NCBI GenBank assembly: GCA_045649455.1
Contig: JAZRPV010000029.1
Span: 1 to 28,937 of the forward strand
DNA length: 28,937 nt
Source of the DNA: JAEDES01 sp045649455
GTDB lineage: Bacteria; Bacillota_I; Bacilli_A; RF39; UBA660
Direction of reading: 5' to 3'
Within the stretch, counting starts at the first letter, position 1, and every line of letters starts with the position of its first letter. The notes under the pieces were generated by a model. That model saw only the letters and a list, made by a program, of their open reading frames with translations. It was not told where the DNA came from and did not search any database. The position numbers were made by a program, and so were the translations under genes. Positions 1 through 7,308 of the stretch are shown here, in pieces.

Positions 1-2
1 TT

Positions 3-293
3 TATTTAATATCTGTAATAATACTAAAATATTTAAACAATCAAGATCTATATATTTTAATAAATATCTTATTTGATTTAACAAAAGGTATTACGACAAC
101 TTCTCTTATAAATAACCAATTATTAAAAGATCTAGTTATAATTCTTCTCTTAACAATTTCTCCATTAAATATAAATATCCAAATAAAAAGTATCCTTTCG
201 GATACTAATATTAAATATATAAATTTTATTAAAGGAAGAATAATTTCTTCTATTCTAACAATAATATTTTATTTTCTTATTAGAAGTTTATAG
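3..293 (+). CDS. YlbJ-like nucleoside-recognition membrane protein, C-terminal part (5' end outside window)
   Basis: An open frame runs from the window edge to a TAG at 291-293 and encodes about 96 residues with no start codon inside the window, so only the C-terminal part is present. The peptide is hydrophobic, with membrane-like segments at both ends. It contains the pattern FDLTKGI (residues 24-30), then ISPLNIN-IQ-KSIL and a helix ending in IRSL. This order (a helix, an [EFD]xTxG motif, a membrane segment, then a Q..SIL..T motif) resembles the C-terminal part of the nucleoside-recognition or GATE family, notably the sporulation-associated integral membrane protein YlbJ. That assignment is from memory of the family pattern. 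The gene converges on the pilin gene at 280-873 and their 3' ends overlap by 14 bases. An unrelated membrane transporter is the main alternative. Confidence 0.55.
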   Translation, partial: YLISVIILKYLNNQDLYILINILFDLTKGITTTSLINNQLLKDLVIILLLTISPLNINIQIKSILSDTNIKYINFIKGRIISSILTIIFYFLIRSL

Positions 294-873
294 GACATAC
301 AATACTAATATTATATCTATTAGTTAAATCAGGATGTGTAAATCCTATCATAACAGAGAATATTCCATCATCAGTACTAATTTCAACTGTATTAATACGT
401 AAATCATATACAGTTTTACCATTGTCATTCTTTGTAGATCCTAAATTTGGAATAGGATATTCCATTTCTTTATTAATATCACCATAAGAAATTATAAATG
501 AATCGTTTGCATCTACTACAACACCCGCAGCATTTTCTCCTGCTTTTACAACATGAATTAACATTCTCTTTTGTTGACCATTCTTTAAAGTAAATGTAAT
601 AGTATAATCAGTTCCTGTTCTATTAGGATTATCTTCATTAGGTTCTTGAACATCAACACTTACTGCGATCAATCCTTTTTTTATTAAATCATCATTAATT
701 TCTTTAGTTAATAAATTTTTATAAGTCATTATTTTTTCTTTAAATGACTCTATATTTTGTTTGTTTTGATAAGCAGAAATTGTAGTATACATTGATACTG
801 ATAACATAACAACAACTATAAATGCTAATAATACTTCAATTGAAGTCATACCTTTATTATTTAACTTCTTCAT
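280..873 (-). CDS. Type IV prepilin-like protein
   Basis: This encodes 197 residues with a class III (type IV) prepilin signal. A short basic leader MKKLNNKG is followed by the cleavage site G|MTSIE, with the conserved Glu at +5 of the mature protein, and then a hydrophobic helix to about residue 28. Prepilin peptidase would cut after Gly8 and the helix would pack in the pilus core. The C-terminal domain (about residues 60-197) is predicted to be mostly beta strand and I do not recognise a subfamily. The start codon overlaps the stop codon of the upstream prepilin gene (TAATG), with a GAGGTG ribosome-binding site inside that gene, so the two are translationally coupled. It is probably a minor pilin or pseudopilin, because it lacks the FTLIE consensus of the likely major pilins at 24576-25764. 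Confidence 0.85.
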   Translation of the reverse strand: MKKLNNKGMTSIEVLLAFIVVVMLSVSMYTTISAYQNKQNIESFKEKIMTYKNLLTKEINDDLIKKGLIAVSVDVQEPNEDNPNRTGTDYTITFTLKNGQQKRMLIHVVKAGENAAGVVVDANDSFIISYGDINKEMEYPIPNLGSTKNDNGKTVYDLRINTVEISTDDGIFSVMIGFTHPDLTNRYNISIVCPINF

Positions 874-1448
874 TACTTCTTCACCTCAATTGTTGAATAT
901 GTCGTAAAATTAACACCATTCTTATTTCTTTCAAACTCAATTAATACACGATAAGCAGCATCATTTAAAGAAGGAACTTTATATATTGGTAAAAAATTAA
1001 CATAATCACTAAATCCACCAGAAAAAGTAGCATAATCAGTATCAGCTTTTACATAGTTTTTAAAAGTTTCTAGATTATATTTAGTAATATAAATTTTAGG
1101 TTGAGAACCATGATCTTTAACTTCTAATTCTCTAACCAATTTCTTACACATAGTTTTACGATAGTCATTTGTAATATTATCACAACTAAACATAGTATAA
1201 CCATTACTATTAATAGCATTTCTCATATCTAAACTTAAGTTATAAGAACTATGTTGAATAAAACGTTTTACCCAGAAAGCACCATATTTACTGTCAACAT
1301 CATCAAACACTTCTCTTCGTTCATATTCACCGATCAAAGGATAATAGTTATTGTACATAATACCAAAAATACCCATTATAAAAACGGCAACAACTAATGT
1401 TTCTGTCATAACAAAACCTTTGTTATTTAATTTTTTCATTTTTACCAT
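873..1448 (-). CDS. Type IV prepilin-like protein
   Basis: This encodes 191 residues. The leader MVKMKKLNNKG is followed by the processing site G|FVMTE with Glu at +5, and a hydrophobic helix up to about residue 35. The mature domain has a cysteine pair near residues 69 and 81 (FSCDN and TMCKK) that could form a disulfide. It is the first gene of a two-gene unit with the prepilin at 280-873 and is transcribed divergently from the pilus ATPase gene at 1530, suggesting co-regulation. Two in-frame ATGs are possible, at 1448 and nine bases downstream. The AAGGAAG ribosome-binding site lies slightly close to the first and slightly far from the second, so the leader may be three residues shorter. 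The family assignment is firm; the specific pilus role is not. Confidence 0.83.
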   Translation of the reverse strand: MVKMKKLNNKGFVMTETLVVAVFIMGIFGIMYNNYYPLIGEYERREVFDDVDSKYGAFWVKRFIQHSSYNLSLDMRNAINSNGYTMFSCDNITNDYRKTMCKKLVRELEVKDHGSQPKIYITKYNLETFKNYVKADTDYATFSGGFSDYVNFLPIYKVPSLNDAAYRVLIEFERNKNGVNFTTYSTIEVKK

Positions 1449-1455
1449 CTCTTCC

Positions 1456-1484
1456 TTGCTATTCTTTTAAAATTATTATATAAT
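1456..1484 (+). promoter_or_regulatory. Promoter for the pilus ATPase gene
   Basis: TTGCTA (1456-1461), a 17-base spacer and TATAAT (1479-1484) precede the ATPase start by about 45 bases. The element overlaps the divergent prepilin promoter, so the two transcription units probably compete or are co-regulated. Confidence 0.5.
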
Positions 1485-1508
1485 ATTTTATAGTAAAATA
1501 CCATACAA
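1480..1508 (-). promoter_or_regulatory. Promoter for the two-prepilin unit
   Basis: On the minus strand TTGTAT (1503-1508) is separated by 17 bases from TATTAT (1480-1485). This is a SigA-type arrangement about 35 bases ahead of the prepilin start. It overlaps the opposite promoter for the ATPase gene. Confidence 0.45.
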
Positions 1509-1529
1509 AAGTAAACAAAAGGGGTTGAA

Positions 1530-3488
1530 ATGATGGTCCAATTTGATGTCAAACGCGTATCTAAAGGCTCTGAAAGTTTCATGGTCTCTTATGATTTTGC
1601 AAAGACTCCAATAACACAAATAGCAGATTCAATCATAATTGCAGGTTCCAAAAAGGGTTCGTCAGATATGCACTTCGACCCACGTGAAGATGGATTAATG
1701 GTTCGTTTCAGAATTGACGGAGATTTACAAGATTATACATTTGTACCAAAAGCATATGAAAAGAACCTAGCAACACGTTTAAAACTTTTAGCAAACATGA
1801 ACATTACTGAAACAAGATTACCACAAGACGGTGCCATCAAAGGTCAATTTGGAGACACTTACTTAGACATGCGTGTGTCTTGCTTACCAGTAAGTGAAGG
1901 TGAAAAAATCGTTATCCGTATCTTAGACTATACTCGAAGCCTACAAGGTATCGATTCTCTAGGATTTAATGAAATAAATTTAAAGAAAATAAAAAGAATG
2001 ATGGGAGTTCCAAATGGAATTATCCTTACAACAGGAGCTACTGGTTCCGGAAAATCAACAACAACATATTCAATTCTACAAGGTTTAAATACACCTGAAA
2101 CAAATATCATTACTGTAGAAGACCCAATAGAAATGAATATCCAAGGAATTAACCAAGTTCAAGTTAATGCCGAAATCGGAATGACATTCGCTGCTGCCCT
2201 ACGTTCTATCTTACGTCAAGACCCGAACGTAATTCTAATCGGAGAAATTCGTGACTCTGAAACAGCGCAAATTGCCGTACGTGCATCAATCACTGGACAC
2301 TTAGTTGTATCCACAATCCACACCAATAACTCACTTGCAACAATTGAACGTTTATTGGATATGGACGTTGAAAGATACTTATTATCAACTGCCCTAACAG
2401 GAATCATTTCTCAAAGACTTGCAAAACAATTATGTCCACACTGTCGTATTCAAAGAGAAGCAACACAATATGAAAAGAAAGTATTTAAAAGATTCATGGG
2501 TAAAAATGTAAATGCCGTATGGGCTGCTAATCCTGAAGGTTGTGAAAACTGTCGTAAAGGATATCGCGGACGTATCGCAATACAAGAAGTACTAGAATTA
2601 GATGACGCCTTAAGAAGTGCAATTAATAATGAAAAGTTAACAAAAGAAGAATTAACCAAAATGGTTTATACAGATAAAACTATTACAATGCTACAAGATG
2701 CTTTAGGAAAAGCCCTTGAAGGTATTACAAGTTTCGAAGAAGTATATCGTGTAATTGAAATTGAATCTGAAGATGCAGGACATTATGATGATGAAGAAGC
2801 AGAATCCGAAACAGAACAAGGAAATACACTTGCAGATATACCAACAACAGTAATTAAACAAGAAGAACCTACACCACAACAAGAACAACCAACAACATTT
2901 GAAGAACAACAACCAGTACAAACACAACAACCACAAGAACCAGTTACTGAAACAGAAACTTTAGAACAAGTAACATTAGAAGTTCCAAACTTCTTATCAC
3001 AAACTCCTTCAACTGAACCACCAACTGAGGCTAAGACAGAACCGCCTCATGCAAGTGTTGATAACCTACTATCTGGTCTAATTCCAGTAATTGATGAAAC
3101 ACCAGTTTCTCATCCAGTAGAAGTTGAAGAAGAAAATGAACAAGAAGAAGAATTATTTATACCACAACAAACAAATACAACTGAACAAATAGTATTACCA
3201 AATATTTCTCAAGAACAACCAACTGAAGTTCAAACAGAACCTACTCCAGTAGAAACAAATACTAACGATACATTTATTCAATTAAATACTAGTGAACCAG
3301 AAACAGAACCAGTTACTGAACCAGAGACTGAAGTTACAACAGAACAAACTGAAGTATTAACACTTGAAAAACTTGATACTACAGTTGAAGAAATAAATGA
3401 AGACGATACAAAATCAGTTCTATCTACTGATATAGAAATTAAAGGTATGGCAGGAATCAATGCCGAACCATTATTACCACAATTCTAG
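1530..3488 (+). CDS. pilB: PilB/GspE-family pilus assembly ATPase with long low-complexity C-terminal tail
   Basis: This encodes 652 residues forming the cytoplasmic hexameric ATPase that drives extension of type IV pili or pseudopili. Visible motifs are Walker A GATGSGKST (169-177), the Asp box with VEDP (196-199), Walker B NVILIGEIRD (233-242), the His box STIHTNN (261-267), and two CxxC pairs (C302/C305 and C338/C341) that form the GspE/PilB zinc site. The N-terminal MshEN domain of large PilB proteins is absent, so the core of about 410 residues resembles ComGA. Residues 412-652 form an acidic tail rich in Glu, Gln, Thr and Pro that looks disordered and is not part of the known family. 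The ribosome-binding site AAGGGG lies 5 bases before the ATG at 1530 and 8 before a second ATG at 1533, which may be the true start. No platform protein (PilC) or prepilin peptidase follows. Confidence 0.93.
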   Translation: MMVQFDVKRVSKGSESFMVSYDFAKTPITQIADSIIIAGSKKGSSDMHFDPREDGLMVRFRIDGDLQDYTFVPKAYEKNLATRLKLLANMNITETRLPQDGAIKGQFGDTYLDMRVSCLPVSEGEKIVIRILDYTRSLQGIDSLGFNEINLKKIKRMMGVPNGIILTTGATGSGKSTTTYSILQGLNTPETNIITVEDPIEMNIQGINQVQVNAEIGMTFAAALRSILRQDPNVILIGEIRDSETAQIAVRASITGHLVVSTIHTNNSLATIERLLDMDVERYLLSTALTGIISQRLAKQLCPHCRIQREATQYEKKVFKRFMGKNVNAVWAANPEGCENCRKGYRGRIAIQEVLELDDALRSAINNEKLTKEELTKMVYTDKTITMLQDALGKALEGITSFEEVYRVIEIESEDAGHYDDEEAESETEQGNTLADIPTTVIKQEEPTPQQEQPTTFEEQQPVQTQQPQEPVTETETLEQVTLEVPNFLSQTPSTEPPTEAKTEPPHASVDNLLSGLIPVIDETPVSHPVEVEEENEQEEELFIPQQTNTTEQIVLPNISQEQPTEVQTEPTPVETNTNDTFIQLNTSEPETEPVTEPETEVTTEQTEVLTLEKLDTTVEEINEDDTKSVLSTDIEIKGMAGINAEPLLPQF

Positions 3489-3513
3489 AAAGGATTATTC
3501 CTTTCTTTTTTTT
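3488..3513 (+). terminator. Rho-independent terminator of the pilus ATPase gene
   Basis: A perfect 7-base-pair stem (GAAAGGA / TCCTTTC, 3488-3505) with a TTAT loop is followed by eight T residues. It begins on the last base of the TAG stop. Confidence 0.85.
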
Positions 3514-3515
3514 CA

Positions 3516-3542
3516 TAAAAAAAGAAGAACTAAAGTTCTTCT
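3516..3542 (-). terminator. Rho-independent terminator of tmk, overlapping its stop codon
   Basis: On the minus strand AGAAGAAC and GTTCTTCT (3523-3542) form an 8-base-pair stem with a 4-base loop followed by a T run. The tmk stop TAG (3530-3532) lies at the stem-loop junction. It sits next to the converging ATPase terminator. Confidence 0.82.
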
Positions 3543-4198
3543 ATTATTTTAAATATTTCATCATTTATATCTTCAATAGTACGAATAGTCTCATCTTTAA
3601 CACATTCTATACGATCCCAATTATATAATTGAGATAATTCAATATAAGTTTCTTCTGCTAATTTTAAATGCTCAGGAGATTTCTCATGTTCATCTAATAA
3701 AGTTCTATTTTTCTTTAATTCAACAGAATATTCATATGGCATATGTAAAAATATTGTTTTATCTGGCTTAGGTAATTGTAATAACCAATATTCTAATTTA
3801 TCAATCCATTGATACATATTAAATCTTTCATCTTTATCTTTAATCTTACTACCTTGATGTGCCAAATTAGAAGTTGTATATCTATCTAATAATACATAAT
3901 AATCATCTTCTAAGTATTTAACAATCTTTTCCATATTGTATTTACGATCTGCAGCATAATATAAACACGCAACATGTGGATCTACATTAACCGCTCCTTC
4001 AGTAAAGAAACTATCACATATTTCAGGTTTTCCTAAATAACATCCCCCTACTATCTTACCAGTAGCAGTCTCATACATTGGAAATCCAAATCTAATACAT
4101 TTCTTTCCTAAATCTTTTAATCTCTTTTCAAGTAATCTTGTTTGTGTCTCTTTTCCAGAACAGTCTGTCCCTTCAATAACAATAATTTTTCCTGCCAT
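3530..4198 (-). CDS. tmk: Thymidylate kinase (dTMP kinase)
   Basis: This 222-residue protein phosphorylates dTMP to dTDP with ATP, an essential step in dTTP synthesis in the cytoplasm. It begins with the kinase P-loop EGTDCSGKETQ (residues 9-19), where the usual GxDGxGKxTQ has Cys in place of Gly. It carries the thymidylate kinase DRYTTSN motif (105-111), where Asp-Arg contacts the nucleotide, and an Arg-containing lid region around residues 155-165. Its length is normal for the family. It is the second gene after the membrane protein at 4210, 11 bases downstream, with its own GGGAG ribosome-binding site, and is terminated by the hairpin at 3516-3542. The sequence is somewhat closer to the larger Tmk variants than to B. 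subtilis Tmk, so a related deoxynucleotide kinase cannot be fully excluded. Confidence 0.88.
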   Translation of the reverse strand: MAGKIIVIEGTDCSGKETQTRLLEKRLKDLGKKCIRFGFPMYETATGKIVGGCYLGKPEICDSFFTEGAVNVDPHVACLYYAADRKYNMEKIVKYLEDDYYVLLDRYTTSNLAHQGSKIKDKDERFNMYQWIDKLEYWLLQLPKPDKTIFLHMPYEYSVELKKNRTLLDEHEKSPEHLKLAEETYIELSQLYNWDRIECVKDETIRTIEDINDEIFKIIEEL

Positions 4199-4209
4199 TC
4201 TAACACTCC

Positions 4210-4800
4210 CTAACTATTTTTAACTATTACGTCTAAATGATATGAAAAACCTAATACGTCATTAGATTTATATTCATCACTCACCCAAACTCTAATCTTA
4301 AGTTGTTCATCTAAATCATCTTTACTAATCTCACCAGTATAAATAATTTTACCTGAACGACCATCACTATTAAACTCACTATATAAAGGAACATTACCCT
4401 CTACTAATGATTTATCATTCTTATCAGTAATATAAAATTTAACATACTCATCATCAATATCTTTACTTAAAGCCTCTGCAACAACCATATATTCTATTTT
4501 ATCTGATACTTTCATATTTTCATCTACTTTAATATCTAAAGTATAAATATCTTCTCCAAATAATAATTTACCAATATCATCAGTAACAATCTTAGGATTC
4601 TTAACTTCTATAATATGATCATTATTATCTTCAAATAAAAAACTAATATAATTAGCCGTCTTCTTATTAACTTTAAGTATTGGATCATTATATATATTAT
4701 TAATTACTAAGTAACTAACATATATAACAAACACAACAAGTAATAAAACTATAACAACTGATATTCCTAAACCGAACATTCTCCTTGTATTGTTCTTCAT
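4210..4800 (-). CDS. Membrane-anchored protein of unknown function
   Basis: This encodes about 196 residues from the ATG at 4800 (MKNNTRRM). A single hydrophobic helix covers residues 10-32, followed by an extracellular domain rich in predicted beta strand and acidic residues. I do not recognise the family; the layout (short cytoplasmic Arg-containing tail, one anchor, small beta domain) is common in envelope proteins of this group. The open frame extends further upstream to 4887. I reject that extension because it runs through the terminator of the preceding gene and past a promoter whose start point would fall near 4819. The ribosome-binding site GAGGGG lies 12 bases before the chosen ATG, which is long. 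The gene heads a two-gene unit with tmk. Confidence 0.7.
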   Translation of the reverse strand: MKNNTRRMFGLGISVVIVLLLVVFVIYVSYLVINNIYNDPILKVNKKTANYISFLFEDNNDHIIEVKNPKIVTDDIGKLLFGEDIYTLDIKVDENMKVSDKIEYMVVAEALSKDIDDEYVKFYITDKNDKSLVEGNVPLYSEFNSDGRSGKIIYTGEISKDDLDEQLKIRVWVSDEYKSNDVLGFSYHLDVIVKNS

Positions 4801-4825
4801 GTCTTTTTCAATCCCCTCTACCATA

Positions 4826-4854
4826 ATCATAACAAATAATTTAAACTTAAACAA
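4826..4854 (-). promoter_or_regulatory. Promoter for the membrane protein - tmk unit
   Basis: On the minus strand TTGTTT (4849-4854), a 17-base spacer and TATGAT (4826-4831) give a good SigA-type promoter. Transcription would start near 4819, immediately before the ribosome-binding site. Confidence 0.55.
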
Positions 4855-4860
4855 CCCCAA

Positions 4861-4889
4861 AAACAAAAGAAAAAAGTGCCTAAGCACTT
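4861..4889 (-). terminator. Terminator of the lepA operon, stop codon in the loop
   Basis: A 6-base-pair stem (AAGTGC / GCACTT, 4874-4889 on the minus strand) with loop TTAG is followed by a T-rich tract. The TAG of the loop is the stop codon of the HD gene (4880-4882). Confidence 0.82.
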
Positions 4890-5461
4890 ATATTATTATC
4901 TTTATCAAATGGTATATTTAAGAACTTCTTACTAGCAAGATAATCACACATATGTACAAAATTTTGATATTTAGTCTTAGGAACTTCTAATACTTCTACT
5001 CCATTATAATCCTTAGTCCAAACACCCATATGTGTCTTTATTGAGTCACAAATAAATTCAATCTCTTCAATTTCAAGTTCTAACACTTCTTCATTATCCA
5101 TAATTAAATCACAAATTAATAAAGGATGATCAAATCTTGTATATTTTTCTTTAGGCATCCCTGACTTTAATCCATCATGCAAAAGTAATGCCATTAACAT
5201 CATATCTTTTTCATCAGCTGTATATTTTCCACCTATTAAAGGATCTTCTAATAATTCATAACCTATTCTAACAGCAGCTTTACTATGACGAAGTAATCCT
5301 CCACCTCCTAATGCATACTCAGGATGATATTTACCTGTAGAAGATGCAGGAATTTCAAAGAAATAATCAGGTAATAACTTAATCATTTCTAAACAAGCTT
5401 TCTTAATACGATCACTTTTTATATATCCAAGTTCAACTTTAAAAACTTCTTCTCTATTCAT
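4880..5461 (-). CDS. HD-domain phosphohydrolase
   Basis: This encodes 193 residues with an HD metal-dependent phosphohydrolase signature: His59 (LLRHSK), the His95-Asp96 pair (LLLHDG), His112 (FDHP), His142 (KTHMG) and a later Asp (MCDYLASK). A glycine-rich LGGGG run at 51-55 precedes the first His. Proteins of this type hydrolyse nucleotides or phosphoesters; the substrate cannot be read from sequence. The domain fills the protein, and there is no signal peptide or membrane segment, so it is cytoplasmic. The start overlaps the hemW stop by 8 bases and is preceded by AGAAGGAG at good spacing, so it is the last, translationally coupled gene of the lepA - ADP-ribosyltransferase - hemW operon. 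Its stop codon sits inside the operon terminator. Confidence 0.8.
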   Translation of the reverse strand: MNREEVFKVELGYIKSDRIKKACLEMIKLLPDYFFEIPASSTGKYHPEYALGGGGLLRHSKAAVRIGYELLEDPLIGGKYTADEKDMMLMALLLHDGLKSGMPKEKYTRFDHPLLICDLIMDNEEVLELEIEEIEFICDSIKTHMGVWTKDYNGVEVLEVPKTKYQNFVHMCDYLASKKFLNIPFDKDNNISA

Positions 5462-6554
5462 ACTTAACTCCTTCTAATAATTTAACTATTATTTCATTAC
5501 TAATATACCACTTGTCTTCAGGTATAAATAAATGATTATTTTTTAATACTAAAAAACCATCTTTAATTAATTTTTCATAATCACAATAATCAGATAAATT
5601 AATTTCAAATTTATCTAAAAAACTTTTTAAAGAAATACCACTACTCTTACGTAAATTTAAAATAACTTCATATTCCATCATATCTTCATCACCAAGATAA
5701 TCTTCTTCAACAATAATATTACCATCTATATATTCATTTAATGATCTAGTATTACTATAACGTCTATTATCAATATAACCACTCGCACCTAAACCAAATC
5801 CATAGTAAGTACAATTATTCCAATAACATAAATTATGACGAGATTCATAACCATCTTTACAGAAATTACTAATCTCATAATGAGAATATCCATGTTTTTT
5901 CATTTCATCACAAATAACATCATACATCTCACTATCAAGATCTTCAGAAATATTCTTAATACCATTAATACTAAGTTTAGTATGATTTTCTATTATTAAT
6001 GAATAAGTAGAAATATGTTCAACATCTAAAGATAAAATCATCTCAAGATCTTTTCTTAAAACATCAATATCTTCATTAGGTAAAGCATACATTAAATCTA
6101 CATTTATATTATTAATTCCATATTTACGACAAAGACTAACTAACTCTACTACTTTTTCATAAGAACTTTCTCTTTCTAATAAAGATAAATTCTTTTTATT
6201 AAAAGATTCTACTCCAAAACTAATTCTATTAATACCAACTTCACTAAATAATTTAATCTTTTCTTCATCAGTATTTTCAATATTACATTCTATTGTAAAT
6301 TCACACGTTCTACTTCTATCAAGCATTTCTAAAGTCGAAAATAACGTCTTAAGTTCAGAAATATCTAAACTACTAGGAGTACCTCCTCCTATATAAATAG
6401 TTTCTAATTTCTCTCCTCTATAAACATCATATATTTCTCTATCTAAAGCTTCTAAATAGCTAGATACAAATTTCTTATTATAAAACATCTTACAAAAGTC
6501 ACAATAAGAACATATCTTACTACAAAAAGGTATATGTATATAACAATTCTTCAT
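5454..6554 (-). CDS. hemW: HemW, radical SAM heme chaperone (coproporphyrinogen oxidase-like)
   Basis: This encodes 366 residues. The radical SAM cluster motif is at Cys11, Cys15 and Cys18 (PFCSKICSYCDF), followed by Cys21 as in HemW rather than by the HemN arrangement, and the SAM-binding GGGTP is at residues 56-60. A C-terminal HemN-type winged domain follows (about 290-366). HemW delivers heme to respiratory enzymes and was long annotated as oxygen-independent coproporphyrinogen oxidase; the short N-terminus argues against true HemN. Its position next to lepA is the classical Bacillota arrangement, but here one extra gene separates them. Start and upstream stop overlap as TAATG. No heme biosynthesis genes are visible nearby, so the heme may be imported. 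Confidence 0.9.
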   Translation of the reverse strand: MKNCYIHIPFCSKICSYCDFCKMFYNKKFVSSYLEALDREIYDVYRGEKLETIYIGGGTPSSLDISELKTLFSTLEMLDRSRTCEFTIECNIENTDEEKIKLFSEVGINRISFGVESFNKKNLSLLERESSYEKVVELVSLCRKYGINNINVDLMYALPNEDIDVLRKDLEMILSLDVEHISTYSLIIENHTKLSINGIKNISEDLDSEMYDVICDEMKKHGYSHYEISNFCKDGYESRHNLCYWNNCTYYGFGLGASGYIDNRRYSNTRSLNEYIDGNIIVEEDYLGDEDMMEYEVILNLRKSSGISLKSFLDKFEINLSDYCDYEKLIKDGFLVLKNNHLFIPEDKWYISNEIIVKLLEGVKYE

Positions 6555-7300
6555 TATTTAACTCTTCCCGCTTGCATAGCATAATAATCATCATAAATAT
6601 ATTTAGGTACCAATAAAGCCTTAATAATTACACCATCGCCATCTCTAACAACATCACTAACTTGAGCTAAACTCCAAGCATTAATTAAATATTCACTTTC
6701 ACCAGTGAAATGAGATTCTCCTACCATAACAATACCATCAGTAAACTCTTCTGGTACAGAATATTCAATCATTACATTATAATTAATACCATTTTTAGGA
6801 TCTTTTCTATAAAAACAATCATCTTCAACTAATGAAGTACTAACAAATCCTTGGTCTACTAAAATTTGTCCTTTTAAGCTATCTAACTCATCTAAAGAAT
6901 TAATCCCATACTCTCTAAAATATTTAAGAGGAACACCTCTATATACTTTAACATTACCAATAGAAGCTTGATTATTAGCAATAGTATTTTGTAAATCTTC
7001 TGCATATTTTTTAAATTCATTAAATCTCTCTTGAGTACCATTTTCTTCATAAGTCCATTTATTTTTAATAGCCCTATTTAAATCAAAATAACTAAATCCA
7101 GAATAATGACTTAATGATAATCTATCTTCATCATTTAATACAGGTAAATTAATAAACATAAGTGCTTTATCTATATCTTCAATTTTTTCATATGAACGAT
7201 CATTACATTCTCCACAAAACGAATCAAAATTATTTCGTCTTTCTTCACTTAAAGAATTCATAATCATTCTAGTTGTAAACGTTGTTCCTTGTCTTCCCAT
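6554..7300 (-). CDS. ADP-ribosyltransferase (ADPrib_exo_Tox-like, R-S-E class)
   Basis: This encodes 248 residues with the signature of the C3/VIP2/C2I-type arginine-specific mono-ADP-ribosyltransferases. The N-terminal part of the fold shows SLSHYSGFSYFDLNRAI (62-78, like the family's YSG..Y..iN). The NAD-binding Arg is in VYRGV (Arg121), the STS motif in GFVSTS (Ser154-Thr155-Ser156), and the catalytic ExE in GESEYLI (Glu201-Ser202-Glu203). All three catalytic elements are intact and in order. There is no signal peptide or membrane segment, so the enzyme appears cytoplasmic. It starts 8 bases after lepA with a ribosome-binding site overlapping the lepA stop and ends in a TAATG overlap with hemW. 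It is therefore built into that operon, and no small antitoxin-like gene accompanies it. The target is unknown: self-regulation, phage defence or a domesticated phage or toxin gene are all possible. Confidence 0.85.
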   Translation of the reverse strand: MGRQGTTFTTRMIMNSLSEERRNNFDSFCGECNDRSYEKIEDIDKALMFINLPVLNDEDRLSLSHYSGFSYFDLNRAIKNKWTYEENGTQERFNEFKKYAEDLQNTIANNQASIGNVKVYRGVPLKYFREYGINSLDELDSLKGQILVDQGFVSTSLVEDDCFYRKDPKNGINYNVMIEYSVPEEFTDGIVMVGESHFTGESEYLINAWSLAQVSDVVRDGDGVIIKALLVPKYIYDDYYAMQAGRVK

Positions 7301-7308
7301 AATTTCAC

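Noticed and set aside
181..205. Hairpin GTATCC-TTTC-GGATAC followed on the minus strand by a T-rich tract, resembling a terminator for the prepilin pair
   Set aside because: It lies inside the coding frame of the YlbJ-like gene and 75 bases past the pilin stop, so it is not listed as a feature. It could still act on minus-strand transcripts.
2703..2936. Minus-strand open frame opposite the ATPase gene
   Set aside because: It is a shadow of the low-complexity tail; its Cys/Phe-rich composition reflects the antisense of Gln/Glu codons.
2763..3485. Repetitive CAA/GAA-rich DNA that looks like a short repeat array
   Set aside because: There are no equal repeats with unique spacers; it is a low-complexity coding tail, not a CRISPR array or minisatellite.
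4801..4887. Longer start for the membrane protein at 4210 (leader MLRHFFLLF)
   Set aside because: The extension crosses the upstream terminator and the predicted transcription start, and lacks a ribosome-binding site.
6554..7300. Secreted toxin interpretation of the ADP-ribosyltransferase
   Set aside because: There is no signal peptide, binding domain or toxin partner; the operon context points to a cytoplasmic role.
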